From positions 90,232,443 to 90,296,442 of the forward strand of contig CATQJL010000316.1 in NCBI GenBank assembly GCA_958299035.1: a stretch of DNA of 64,000 nt, given 5' to 3'. Position numbers and translations under genes: made by a program. The notes under the pieces are model-generated. The model saw only the letters and a program-made list of their open reading frames with translations, ran no database searches and was not told the DNA's origin. Of the stretch, positions 23,639 through 34,794 are shown in pieces. The stretch is from Cylicocyclus nassatus (Eukaryota > Nematoda > Chromadorea > Rhabditida > Strongylidae). Position 1 is the first letter of the stretch. The number at the start of each line of letters is the position of its first letter.

Positions 23639-23696
23639 ATCCGTTCCAGGATGCCAATGGCGGCAGCATTCTTCATCTTCTTCGCCATCCTCCATC
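23639..23696 (-). CDS. Exon of the minus-strand gene, phase 1 to 2
   Basis: On the minus strand, acceptor ATGTATAG is followed by 2 nt and 18 codons (WRMAKKMKNAAAIGILER) plus 2 nt, ending at a weak donor AT/GTGGCT. Entry phase 1 fits exon 24318-24401, and exit phase 2 fits exon 21055-21169. The plus strand over the same bases could encode a signal-like MPMAAAFFIFFAIL after acceptor CCGTTCCAG. The AAG/GAA triplets make both strands look open. The minus reading is preferred for phase continuity. Confidence 0.45.
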
Positions 23697-24317
23697 CTAT
23701 ACATATATTGCTAAGGTCTTTATTATGAGTGAATATCATTCTCTTAAATTTTTTTTTCTTTCTATGGAAGAAAACTTCAGTAGTTTTCATTTTCTGGTAC
23801 ATAATTTCCTGGTAGCATCTTTTAGCAGTTTAGACACGAAAACTACTCTTTTATCTTCCTCTCATTGCTTTTTGAATTCCTCATTCTTTTCTTTTTTTTC
23901 TTCCACGCACTGATTGTACAAATTAAGACTATCTCATGTACTCTGCGGCTTTTATTTCCTTTCTCATGGAAGTGCCCTCTCCTTGAAATCCGAGTGACTG
24001 CACTTTTTGGTCAACGATGAGACGAGTTAGTTGGCAAACGCACTTTTTTGCCAACTGATGTGACGAACGTGGACGGAAGTTAAATATTTATAAACTTTCG
24101 TGTTGCCCTTCAATAAATCATCTCTGCTATTTTTTCCAATTTGTACGAAGATGGAACGACCTAGTGCAATAACGAACGGCATTTTTTAGAGTTGCAAGAG
24201 TTTAAAACGTAGAAGAATTATGATTTGCTCTTAAAAAAGTTATTTTGCGCTACAGGAGGTTACAGCATAGTAACTCCCTTTTAGGGGCAAGAAAAATTGC
24301 GAGAAAAAAAAGCATAC

Positions 24318-24401
24318 TGCTATAGATGCGCTCCAATGCTAATCTCCCGCCAACCGCCAATCGTGCCGAAACCGCGCGCGACTCCATATCAGCCTTGGAA
24401 A
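24318..24401 (-). CDS. Exon of the minus-strand gene, phase 1 to 1
   Basis: On the minus strand, the strong acceptor CATTTTCCCCAG opens 2 nt and 27 codons (SKADMESRAVSARLAV..., GGRLALERIYS), ending with one base at the donor AGCA/GTATGC. The DNA is markedly GC-richer than its surroundings (GCGCGCGGTTTCGGCACG). Entry phase 1 matches exon 24807-24861, only 405 bp away, and exit phase 1 matches exon 23639-23696. The peptide is basic and probably helical. Domain unknown. Confidence 0.65.
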
Positions 24402-24780
24402 CTGGGGAAAATGAATCAGTTACTCAATCACTAGGCTTTCGTTTACGCAAATTGAGCAGTTCATTGGAAGGAAAGGAATTCTTTGAATCCAAAGTCATTT
24501 AGAAAAATTGTTGACAGAATTTCTATTTTCTCAGATTTCTCACTAGTCAAAAAGGAAATGGATTTTTGGGGGAATAGTTTGTTGTGAGCCATATGTATTT
24601 CTTGAGTTTGAGGAAACCCATCAGCATTTTTTTTTGAAGCATCAATTCATTTTTCGTCACTCTGTATCTGAATAATTCTATGATACAAAAATTTTTTTTT
24701 AAAGGACCGGAGCGAGATGGGAGTGCAATTTAGCCATCCGCCTGCATGCATGGGAATTTTGAAACATAGGAAAATCCCCT

Positions 24781-24791
24781 CCCCCCCCCCC
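24781..24791 (+). repeat. C11 tract
   Basis: Eleven C within a longer C-rich run (CCCCT precedes it). It lies in the short intron downstream of exon 24807-24861. Confidence 0.9.
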
Positions 24792-24806
24792 AAATCCCCT
24801 CCTCAC

Positions 24807-24861
24807 CTCTTTCCTTGCTTTTTCCCCAACCAGTGAAAAGCCTATTCGAGCCCACTCGCTT
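24807..24861 (-). CDS. Exon of the minus-strand gene, phase 0 to 1
   Basis: Strong splice sites on the minus strand: acceptor GGGAACCCTTTCAG and donor AAGAG/GTGAGG. Read in phase 0 from exon 25030-25105, 168 bp upstream, it gives KRVGSNRLFTGWGKSKER plus one base. A second frame is open (SEWARIGFSLVGEKARKE) but does not fit the upstream phase. The peptide is basic and hydrophilic. Function unknown. Confidence 0.65.
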
Positions 24862-25029
24862 CTGAAAGGGTTCCCAGAGCATCTCAGCGATCATTCACCA
24901 ACATCCACTCATGTTATCCATATTGTGAATGTGGATAGCAGGTTCTCCAGGGACCATCATAGCTATTATATCCATCAAACTCGTCTATGTCCATAATTGC
25001 ACTTGTACAACGGCCTATCATCATCTCAC

Positions 25030-25105
25030 ATTCTTCAGGTGCCATTCTCGAGACTCTTCGGCTTTTCTAGACTTTGAATGATCTTGGCCTTCCTTGGGCA
25101 AAACT
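25030..25105 (-). CDS. Exon of the minus-strand gene, phase 2 to 0
   Basis: On the minus strand, acceptor AAAAAATTCAG is followed by one base and 25 codons (VLPKEGQDHSKSRKAEE..., ending WHLKN) and the donor AAGAAT/GTGAGA. This is the only frame that reads through the donor; the other two have stops. The peptide is highly charged. Entry phase 2 fits the exit of exon 28311-28450. The short intron to the next exon (168 bp) supports a genuine gene. Confidence 0.65.
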
Positions 25106-26354
25106 CTGAATTTTTTTTGAGTTGAAATCGCCTTGAAAACCAGGTCTCTTGGGCTGGTTTGTGAAATTGGGTAAAAGCAACTCTAACTCTTCGAAAACAT
25201 GTTCTCCCATCAGGTGCGGCAAAATATTGTTTACATTTGGTCATGTCTTAAAGGAAATTGTTTACGACGTCGCATAGAAGAGTAAAACAATCAGAGAAGG
25301 AAGTTTTGCCAGATGAGTTTTTTGATTACTCCAGAAGTTTTTGAAGAATTCTAGTTCAAGTGGTGGCTCATAATCTTGATGCTTTTTTGTTTCCATTTCT
25401 GTTTGGCAATGTTTATTCTAAGTAATCCCAGTAAAGTGCAAAAGGCTTTAAATTACTAAAAATAGTTTATTTCCCATTCACGCAGTCCTTCAAAGTCCTT
25501 TTTGCGGCATCTAATTCACATTAGATTCACCTTAATCAATCCTTGGTATCTAAGCGCCTGATGGTTAATCAGGGAAGGGAGCGTCTTAAATTTCCTTTTG
25601 CACTTTAATTTAGTTCCCATGAGTAACTGCTCGAATAGGTTGAGTAAAGTTCAATTTGCAGTTTCGAAAATATCGAAATCGCATCTAAACTTGAGCAAAT
25701 TTAGAATAGCAGTGTCTTTGATGTTTCCTTTAGTATTGTTGAGCGACCAAGTGCTGTCAAGTTTATTGCTTCAATTTATATATTGGTTTTGAGATTCTTC
25801 TCCTATAATTAGCGTCATTGAGCGCTACCTTTGAACACAAGGGAGACTTAGCTCATTTTGCCCTTACCTTTCTATGTTCAAACAGATTTTAATGGCATTT
25901 TATGTTACTATCACAAAATATCTGATAATCGACTGCAATACAGAATAAAATTTTCTACTGCTCTTTCCAAACGCAGTAGCTCGATATTTAATCCATATTT
26001 TGGCTTGTCTATCATTGATTATTGATTTGTCCTCATCGCATCACTTATTTTTCGTATCGCACTCGTTTATGTTTAACAATAGTCCTAAGAGTTTTTTTTA
26101 TGTATCCGTAGTTCGCTTCTGCCATCAGTTTATTCGCTTTTAGCTGCAGTTATTTGCTTTTGCATTCACCAGATCAACCAGGAACTCATATTGTTACCTT
26201 CAGCAACCGATCCTTTATTATAATATGTGTTCATTTATTCTTTTATACAATAAGTTTGGGTCTTACTACCTTCACTTGCATATTCATACGGTATTTATTA
26301 GACTGTCTTACAAGATGTTTTCGTTTCCCTAGTAGGCTTCGGATATCATATAGA

Positions 26355-26833
26355 GATGACACAAAAATAGCAAACTCCGCCCCCAGCCCCTCCCACATAA
26401 GTCATTGTATACTACAAGCCTTAGTGAATTAATTTCAAAATTTCACTCCTGTATGCTTTTATGATCGAGAAGTATCAAGTTTTCAGCTAAAAAAACCGAA
26501 AAAAGTGGCATTTTGGCATTTTTGAACCATCACTGTTTCTCAAATTCGAGCCCCAGAAATAATTCAGCAAAACCTTTTTTGGATACTCCTATGTGTCTAC
26601 TATATAAAGACCAAGTTGGAACTTAGGAATTTTTAAGAATAGGATCCGATTCTTAGGGTAGCTGAAGATTTTCAATATTTGGTTCTAAATTTTACCTGTA
26701 TTACGATTTAGGTGGATCTTTGGTTGTCTTCTTGTAGAGCTTGCTCCTCTCGATAGAATGGTATCGTCAGTCTGCTAGAAAAACAAAAACAGCTCAATTT
26801 ATTAGAAAATGAAGTTTATTTTTGGGACAACCT
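26355..26833 (-). mobile_element. Truncated relative of the 4601-5379 mariner-like MITE, reverse orientation
   Basis: The right end TTGGGACAACCTA and the following arm match, in reverse complement, the left half of the 4601-5379 element (shared boxes include GAGCAAGCTCTACAA, GATCCACCTAA and TTGTATACTACAAGCCTTA). The other terminus is absent, so this is a deletion derivative. Confidence 0.8.
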
Positions 26834-26861
26834 ATCCATCTACCTCACACGGTATCTGCTA

Positions 26862-26915
26862 TATATTCATTCATTCGTTTATTAGTTCATTCATTCATCC
26901 GTTCATCATCCACTT
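26862..26915 (+). repeat. TTCA-type microsatellite
   Basis: Imperfect TTCA repeats (ATTCATTCATTCG, GTTCATTCATTCATCCG). Confidence 0.85.
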
Positions 26916-28310
26916 TCCTCTGGATAGGATTGGTTTTAGAAGTTCTTACTTTTTCTTGTAAATGATCGGAATAAAAAATCTAGGTCTTCCATTTCTTATG
27001 CCGTGTTTTTATTGATCACATCAGTTATTTCCAAACTTTTATTCTTCCCTTTTCTTACCCACACCTCCACGACGTTGACCCTGTTGTGTCATTGAGATTT
27101 CCTCGATTTCCTCACAATTTCCCCTCCTTTTGCCCTTTTTATTGAGCAATGAAAATTTGGGCAATATTCTGTCTGTCAAGCTATATAAAAAACCACTCTA
27201 GGAGTTTCCCGAATGTTTTGTTTTTACTCTAATGCTTTCTCTCTCCCTCTATATTTTGATGAAAATCTTCCCTATAGGCGGGTCACATTACGTAGTCCAC
27301 GAATTGAACTTGGCGCTAGATATATCCACGCTAATAAGCGTAGTTCAACTGGAAAAGTTCAGATACGATGTTTATTCGGAAGTCGTGATTCGATCGTCTT
27401 ATACTTGCAAATGAGTGTTTTGAAAGAGCCACTGAATATCAAATAAGTGCAAGTTTTCGCGCTTCCATCCCTTACCAAGCGATGTCCTTGTCGCACGTGA
27501 TGATTTACCAAGGTCGGAACTCGTAGGAGGGTTTCTAGTTAATGAAAAGGAGTCACAAGTAATATAGTTATGCGAGCCTTTCATGATATCACTGAGGGTT
27601 TTTCGAGAACTTTCTTTATCGATTTCATATTGGAGTTAAAAATTGTTAACTTATTTGCAAGTCGATATGAAGTTCAGCACTACCGTAATCCGCTGGATAT
27701 GGTATACGATAGGATCACATTTACGACTTGTTAGCATCCAAATTTATCATAACGATATTTATGGAAATGTTGAAAGTGAAAGGGATTTGCTATAACCCTC
27801 TTTCGCTAAAAACGACTCAAATCAAATTGGATTCCTACCGTATAGCTGCAGTATCCCAAGAATTACGGTATAACAAAATCTCAAGAACTTGCTAGCTTTT
27901 TTGCTCAAGGGTTTTTCATGAATGAACATTTTTTGGTAGAGAAACAAATCGATTCATATTGGCTAGATACTTTTTCCAAGATACTTTTACTCATTTTGTA
28001 GATTTCATTTTTTTATTTTTTTTCAAAATTTTTGCTTAGATCAGCTTAGCAACCGCTGTACACAATCTAAAGAAGTTCGTAACAATTTCGACATCCATTT
28101 TTGTTTTTACATCAGCGAAACTCAACTAGAAATTGTTAACCTTCAAAGAAGCCAGCGAATACAATTTTCTCGAGCCATTTCTTTATTTTTATCCCTATAC
28201 CCTGGCAAGTAGTCTTTCGTAGCTCTGTGCTTGAATGCGATTTCGAACAGCATGAAATCGTAGACGAGCTCGTTAAACTAAGGTGCTGAAGATGCTAATG
28301 GTCATCGCAC

Positions 28311-28450
28311 CTTCTCTGATGTCCACTGACAACTGACACATTCGAGAAAGTGTGATAATCGCGGCGCGACGCGATGTTGACGACGTCGTTGACCGGCGAT
28401 GATTTATCGATGATCTGCTTAGGTGGGTCTACGTCAGGTGATCCAAAGGG
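28311..28450 (-). CDS. Exon of the minus-strand gene, exit phase 2
   Basis: On the minus strand the frame reads PFGSPDVDPPKQIIDKSS, VNDVVNIASRRDYHTF, SNVSVVSGHQR and ends at AGAAG/GTGCGA in phase 2, which fits exon 25030-25105. Codon use is strongly coding (ATC, GTC, GAC, CGC). The start is uncertain: GAAG after a T-run (28450, phase 0) or the GTAG further in (phase 1). The latter fits the exit of the 34361-34446 candidate. The same frame stays open upstream to 28672, but that part is AT-rich and may be intron. Product not recognised. Confidence 0.5.
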
Positions 28451-28679
28451 CTTCGTATAAAAAAAAATTGCGGGTACGTATCCCCAGGTTCGGCTTTCTA
28501 CTATGCTTCTCATCACATCATTGCAAAAGCTCATTTTCGCCACATCTACGATTTTGACATGCTTTTTTTCTAAATTTCTATCGATGCTTGCTTCTGATAG
28601 GCTTATCTGGAAGCAATCTATATTTCTGTATCCATCCATCCATCGCAGAATTGGCTTAGTTGCTTGTTCCACGCTAGCT

Positions 28680-31600
28680 CTCTATATTTCTTCTTATTCT
28701 CACGATTTTAATTCATTCGTTCCAAAAAAATGCGAATATAGAATGGATTCTACAATCCTAATTGAAAAGTGATCTTTTGCAGGCCAGTGATTCATTGTAT
28801 TTTTTCTTTGCTGCACTGTAAGAAATAGTTCTGAAGAAATCAGAATCTTGAAACTGTTTGAAATAATTTCATTATTATTTTCAACTCTGCTTGTTTTCAT
28901 ATTCCGATAGAGAGCTCTCAAAAATATTTCTTTTTCTTTTTTGACTTTCTAATCAAGCCCAGGAAAGCTCTCGGAACTCCAGAATCCTTATTTTTTCGCG
29001 TCATTGACTGGTTTTCACCATGAAAGCTTAACGCCATCTTTCAGTAATTGCCCGTACATTTTATATTCGTGTGAATTTTTCTTAGTGCTTGCTACAAGCT
29101 TTTTTCTTCCTTAAGTTTTTTTTCTCATTCATACTTTTCTGCAGGTTGCACTGAAGGTATTGTTTTTTCTGACAACCGAACCTACGCATCGCATCCAGAG
29201 TGTACCAGGCAGTGACTTTAATGGAATCCATATTTGAAACTAGAATTCGCCATAGTTATCCGAAAAGCTCACCGGTTCTATATATGATTCTCAGGCTTTA
29301 CATTGGAAGCTTGTAATTAATATTAGTTTTATGATCTTGTTTATATATCTACCCAAGTCAACACCCTTGCCCCGCACATGAATTTGATATTCCTGTCTCC
29401 CTCATTAGGCTGTTTATCGCTTTAGCTTAAGTAAAAAAGTCAAACTAAACGTATTATCAATAATTTTGCATTAGGAGTTCACCTTCCTCGTGATTTCCGT
29501 AATTCCCAAGCTAAAAAAGCTCATTGCAGAATCTTACCATTGTGCATGTGCTCATTCCTAGATAATTGTAGCACATTTCTCAGAAACAATTTTCGAGTTA
29601 GATCTACCATTTCTAAATCTACAATAAATCCTCTGGATATTTTCCTTTGACTGTTTCTATAAAATTTGCGGTATTTTTCAACAACCATAATATCGCAATG
29701 AAAAATTGATATAGCACTCTGATTTTCAAATTTCTTGCTGTTTAGTCATTTCGGCTGATTTTAAAAAAGTTGATTGTGCTTGTAGATTGCAGAAAATTGT
29801 AAAGTATGAAGCCTGTTCTTGGCAGAACACTTGCACTTTTTTTCGTAACTTTGGCCCCGTAATCATAAATAAATAAACAACCCAGGATCGAAAAACACCT
29901 AACGCAAACCTGCTACTGCTTTTACCCAATTTCGCTTTCCTGCAGAACCTTTATCCACCCGCTGAAGCCATCAAACTACCCTTGCCCGGCTCGTAATCAT
30001 CATCAGAAAGAAGTTTACGATTGAATTGATGTCCGAGTATGTCTTTTGATCCAGGGTCGTTGTTCTTAGGAATAAACGAACGCAGTGGGAGTTTATTCTT
30101 TCGAAATCTCAATGACATTCGTCAATCTTTTGTTGGTTTATCTCATGCATTTCAAATTCAGTGGTGGCTTGTCGCTCGTCACAAAATGGATCTAGTTTTG
30201 GCTTGAAATCTCGAAGCGCCAGGATTCGAGTTTTTCAAAAACACTTTTTTTGATATTTTTGCCTGCCAGTGCGCTTTGGTTTATGTCTTTCTCGAAATCA
30301 AATATCAATACATTTATTGCTACATATTTTTTCTCATTTTTGAAGGACCTCCCCTCTTTGTCCTCTTTTCAAAAAATGCACCAAAGCTCATTCTATTTTT
30401 CCCATATGTGTGATTCTTTGCGTTTCCCAGCATTGTTTGAACTTGCAGTGTTCACAGGTCTCCTCTGACGATCTTTGAAATTTCAATACATTGAATTATT
30501 CACACAACTCGTGGTTATATGTTGCGCATGCGTGAACATTATGGCTCCTGCGGGTCGGGTCATTTCACGAAATTGCGTAGCCTGTTCTCTGGTCGGGGAA
30601 AACATTGCTTAGCTGGATGTGCCTCGGCCCCATCTGGGCACTAAACTGGCTCTGCCAACGCTATTGGACTAGAGGATGGATACAACTCTTTGTATGACGT
30701 TTGTTACTCTTTCTTTCTCTGACAGCTCCAACAAATTTCTGTTTTTTTAGCTTGAAACTTCATCATGATAATCTCGGTATTAGTTTTTATGCGATCAACA
30801 TTTTTTAAATCAAATTATATACCTATGTGATCAAGAATAAATCAAACGCAAGAAAATAAAATTGTAGATTAAAGCATTTCCAGTTCTTTTGTCGATTCAA
30901 GCTTCTCCTTTTTAGAACAGTCTGAAAACTTCCTCCTTGGTTTTTTTTATACAATATGATCTCTTGTTGCTGATTATATTTTGCAAGGAAACCCTAGAAC
31001 TCTCATGATTCTGCTCTTGAAGTAGAATAATTGTTTCCTAAAACGTAGTTGGAAAATCATTGTAAAATTCTTTAATTTTTTATTCCGGTATGTAAAGATG
31101 CCAGGTTCCGATGGCTTTTATTACCTTCTCATAAACTTCATCTTCATATTTTCTCGAATCACAACTTTTAGTTCGCTTACAATAAACTGAAAAGCTTAAC
31201 CTTCTTTGAAAGTTTGTTTACAACCTCTACTTTTCATCCTCGGTACAAGATTTGCAAAAAAATGATCTTTCTTTGTATTCTTGCTAGTTACTATATCATT
31301 GCTTTGGCGCTTTTCTCACCTTTACCAGTCGGTATTGCAAACAAATGTTTTTTTGATTTTTCAACTATCGGCTGGTCGTTATTTATTGTCAGAAAGAAAT
31401 GATAGGACGGGGATCTCAGTGCTGAATAATTTTAAGTACTAAAATCCGAGGTATGATTGCTCTGGAACTCCTCTTGTATATAATTGAAATTAATTGAGCC
31501 ATTTTTCCCGGACCCTTGATCTGAAGCAATTAAGTGTTGCTGCTTTTGGTTTTTGATGTCCGTCTTTGTGCTTTGATTTCTCTTGGGGTCGCAAATCAAA

Positions 31601-31790
31601 ATGGCCTGCTCGAAAGCACTCGTCATTTTTGACATTGACTGCCAAAAATGCTGGCGACAGCCTTAAAAAATTGAAATCGGACAAATTAGTTTCATTTTCG
31701 ACTGCTTCGAGAATATTCCAGACGTTTTATAGATTCTTTACAAAAACTTGACACTCCTACACCGTTCTATTATATCAAACAAATCTGATG
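28680..31790. other. Intron-like AT-rich DNA with one GC-rich patch
   Basis: No splice-bounded frame is convincing. A GC-rich patch at 30530-30665 (TGCGGGTCGGGTC; GTGCC...GGGCAC can pair) is open with single stops in several frames. It may be a decayed repeat or a non-coding RNA, and I cannot say which. Confidence 0.4.
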
Positions 31791-31799
31791 TATTGAAGA

Positions 31800-32015
31800 C
31801 AGGGCTCGGCACAGGTGGCCTAGAAGCAAGATTATCGTTTTTGGGACAAAAAGCAAAGCGGATTTCGTTGTTGTGGCCGAAAAGACACAAAATTTGCGAC
31901 GTTTTTTTTCAGTCGACGTTTCGTATTTTTTAGATATTTTGGTCTAGAGTCAAAGAGGACTTCGTAAAAATCCGCAAAAGTCAAGGGGGACTTCGTTTTT
32001 TGCAGCCGAGCCCTG
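31800..32015. mobile_element. hAT-type MITE, 216 bp, perfect 8-bp target duplication
   Basis: The element begins CAGGGCTCGGCACAGGTGGC and ends GCAGCCGAGCCCTG. It is flanked on both sides by ATTGAAGA (31792-31799 and 32016-32023). CAGGG-type ends and 8-bp duplications are diagnostic of the hAT superfamily. There is no coding capacity. A second intact copy is at 55684-55960 and a fragment at 20538. An exact duplication implies a fairly recent insertion. Confidence 0.92.
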
Positions 32016-33333
32016 ATTGAAGATATACTCTCCGAGCTGTAAATTCAACTTTAAACCATCGTGATTACTTTATCGAATCTTTTCCTTCCTTTTTCGAGGG
32101 TTCCGAATATTAAATTTCTTTTGACCATCACGTCAGAAAATTACATCATTGCCTTTTGGGGCTGTCCCCGTTCATATTTGGATGCTGACGACATTTCTCC
32201 TGCCTTTCGGTATCTCTTTACTTCCAAAAATGACATATATTTCTACATCACGCTCATTGTCTCAAAACAGAAACGTCTTGTAGCTTTGTTTCATCATAAT
32301 CACTTGCTTGATATCCTATGATAATCAACACCATTTGTATTCCTAGTAATAAGTAACTTTTTCGTCGGTCTTTACAAAGAAACTCTCTTTTTGCGGGCTT
32401 GATTCTCTTGAAATCTATTCCATCAATCGATATCGAAATTCTTCTGCAATTCAGTTAACCGGAAATTTCTCCTTCAAACCTCGTCAAAATTTTATTTACT
32501 GCGCTTCACTCAATTTTCTCTGTCATGCCTTCGTCGGCTTTGTATTTTGACTTTATAAGCTTGTTCTTATGAGGTTAGTCATGAATTTTAAATGAATAGA
32601 GTTTGAAAATGCTTTCTTAAACATCCAAGAATAGCCAAACCATAGAGTTAAACAGCGTGCATTATTTCATCGTTTTTTTCTGATGAAAAACTAAGAGTTA
32701 CAGTTTCTTACTCAATAAAAAATAAAAGCACTTTGCTCTTAAACCCTTCAAAAATCAAACCAACACTTTTTCTCCGAGCCACATTGATCTCGCATTATTT
32801 TTTCCTCATTTACGCAGATATCTTGGACTAGGATCTTCTGCGATCTTCTATTACACACTTGTCTAGACAGAATTCTCTTTGAGGAAAAAAGAGAGATGGT
32901 TAAGTACTTCGCATCGGATTACCATCGACAACATGCGGTAACCTAAGCGGATCTGAGCAAAAAGTAGGCCTAAGCTCAAGTTTTAGGAAGTTTAAGAAGT
33001 TTTTTCAAAGAAGCGCTGCATCCTTTTTACTCACGAAAATTTTGCAAGAAAAAAACCCCCGCTTTTACCTCGCTTTGAATTTTTGAGACATTGGTTTTTT
33101 GTATGAGTCGAATTTTGATCTTTTATATTTGCAAGCAAAATATAAAAAGAGTTACATCATTTGTCCTGTTGTTTGATGTGCGAATTTCTAATCTTTTGCC
33201 TCCCTCCCTTGATTTAGACTTTTTTGAGCATAGGGTACCATCGTTCTCTTGAATTTACAAATTTCAATTACAATTGAATTTTATAATTTTCGAATGAGAC
33301 TATCATCTTGATACGATTAGGAAAAAATCATTT

Positions 33334-33347
33334 CCCCCCCCCCCCCC
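33334..33347 (+). repeat. C14 homopolymer tract
   Basis: Fourteen C in a row after CATTT. Confidence 0.95.
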
Positions 33348-34360
33348 TTTACCGCACTGCTTCTCCCCTCCTCCTCCAACCATTCCTAACCAACCAGAAG
33401 CAAATTGTCAACTGCGCTTTAACGCAATCACATTTTTCGAAAAATATCGCTTCATCATTGACTTCATCTAGATATATGACATCAACTTGAATTATATTAT
33501 TGGCGAAATTTGATTCTAGGGCATTTTGACGTCCGTCCTCACTATTTCGTCAACAATTTGCAAACGGCAAAAACTTCCGTTTTTGTGCTTGAATGACTTG
33601 CAAAATGTGATTTTACCGTAATCTGGCATTCACAAATAAAGCTTGACCCTATAAAATTTGATTTTAAAGTTTTGAAGGCCAGGAGTGTCAGTAAGAAGTT
33701 GCTTTGCTTCGTTCAAGGCCTAAAGATCCTAGCCAAGAACTTGTTCCTACCGTTTTCTAACTTTGAGCCAAAATCTTTGCTTTGGGCGTTTGCAAAGAAC
33801 TGACGAAATTCTATTGCTGTTAATGCAGGAAATCTGCGAATTTTACCATGATTTTACCGCAGTTTATTGTTACTGCAAAAACCTCGCAAAATTTGCATCC
33901 GTTTTCCATAAATTTTCCTCACTTTTGAATCGATAACTGGCTTGACATCATTAGATTGACACTCGTCACCATTCAAACGCTTGCCCAAATTATTAAGAAT
34001 GCATGAAAGCGAATTTCAGTAATTTCAGTTGTTAGAGAATTTATCGGCTTTCTATATTTTGGAAAATGTACAAAATCCAAGGAAGCCAATTTCTCGCTAC
34101 CCTCTTTGTATTCGTTCAGCTTCGTAACTTCGTTTACCATGTGCACTGCTAACGAATCGGCAAAAACCAGCCACAAATCAGTGAAATTTCCCGTGCAACT
34201 TTTTTCCCAAGAATTTCGTCTTCCTCAAATCGTTGGCTTCTACTTAGTTCGCCAGCTCGCCTTTTTGCAGCGCGTGTTAGCCATGAATCTCTTGGTGCGT
34301 GGTCGTTCGCGAGATTTTGTTGAACGAAGTATAAACTCTCTGTACGACTCCAATTTTTAC

Positions 34361-34446
34361 CCCGGGTGGAAAAGAACTCGGTCTTGCGTCTCCAGCTCAC
34401 GATTTCTTCGCGTACCCAGGGCGCCAGTGATGCCGCAAATGCGTAC
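34361..34446 (-). CDS. Candidate exon of the minus-strand gene
   Basis: On the minus strand, acceptor CTTCAATTAG and donor CCCGGG/GTAAAA bound 86 nt. Two frames are open: YAFAASLAPWVREEIVSWRR... (entry 2, exit 1) and VRICGITGALGTRRNREL... (entry 0, exit 2). The first fits exon 48838-48884 upstream and the inner acceptor of the 28.4 kb exon downstream. The plus strand also has a frame ending in DSTTVL and a stop at 34466-34468, with no good acceptor. Coding nature is likely; strand and frame are less certain. Confidence 0.45.
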
Positions 34447-34669
34447 CTAATTGAAGATTCTACAACAGTCTTGTAAACATACTCAAATTTTCCTTCTTTT
34501 GAAGTCTTGCCCTAATTGGGCTTTCGACACTCTCTGTTCCATACCGGCAGTCTGATGCTTTTTGCGTTAGAAGTGAGTGATGAGAAGAATCAAAAAATCA
34601 AAAAAGATCATGAATCTTAGAAATTTTCTTCTAAGTGCATCTTGAAAAAGTTGACACGGATAGCGGGAA

Positions 34670-34794
34670 GGGAAACAAACGCCGTCAGTTTAAGCCGCCT
34701 TTCGCGGCGAACTGGTCCTTTTGCAATGTTGCTGCATGTCGTTCCAGGACCAGTGGTCCGCAGAGGCGGCCCAAACTGGCGTCCTTTGTTCCCT
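34670..34794. mobile_element. Small hairpin element, family A copy 2
   Basis: GGGAAACAAACGCC at the left pairs with GGCGTCCTTTGTTCCC at the right, with internal inverted CAGTTT/AAACTG and ACTGGTCC/GGACCAGT boxes. The same architecture is present at 18485-18605. CACGGATAGC on the left and CACGATAGC on the right may be a diverged 9-10 bp target duplication. Confidence 0.7.

Noticed and set aside
23569..23913. Plus-strand frame with a signal-peptide-like MPMAAAFFIFFAIL start in an overlapping frame
   Set aside because: It is antisense to a phase-consistent minus exon. The hydrophobic string is the complement of AAG/GAA-rich codons.
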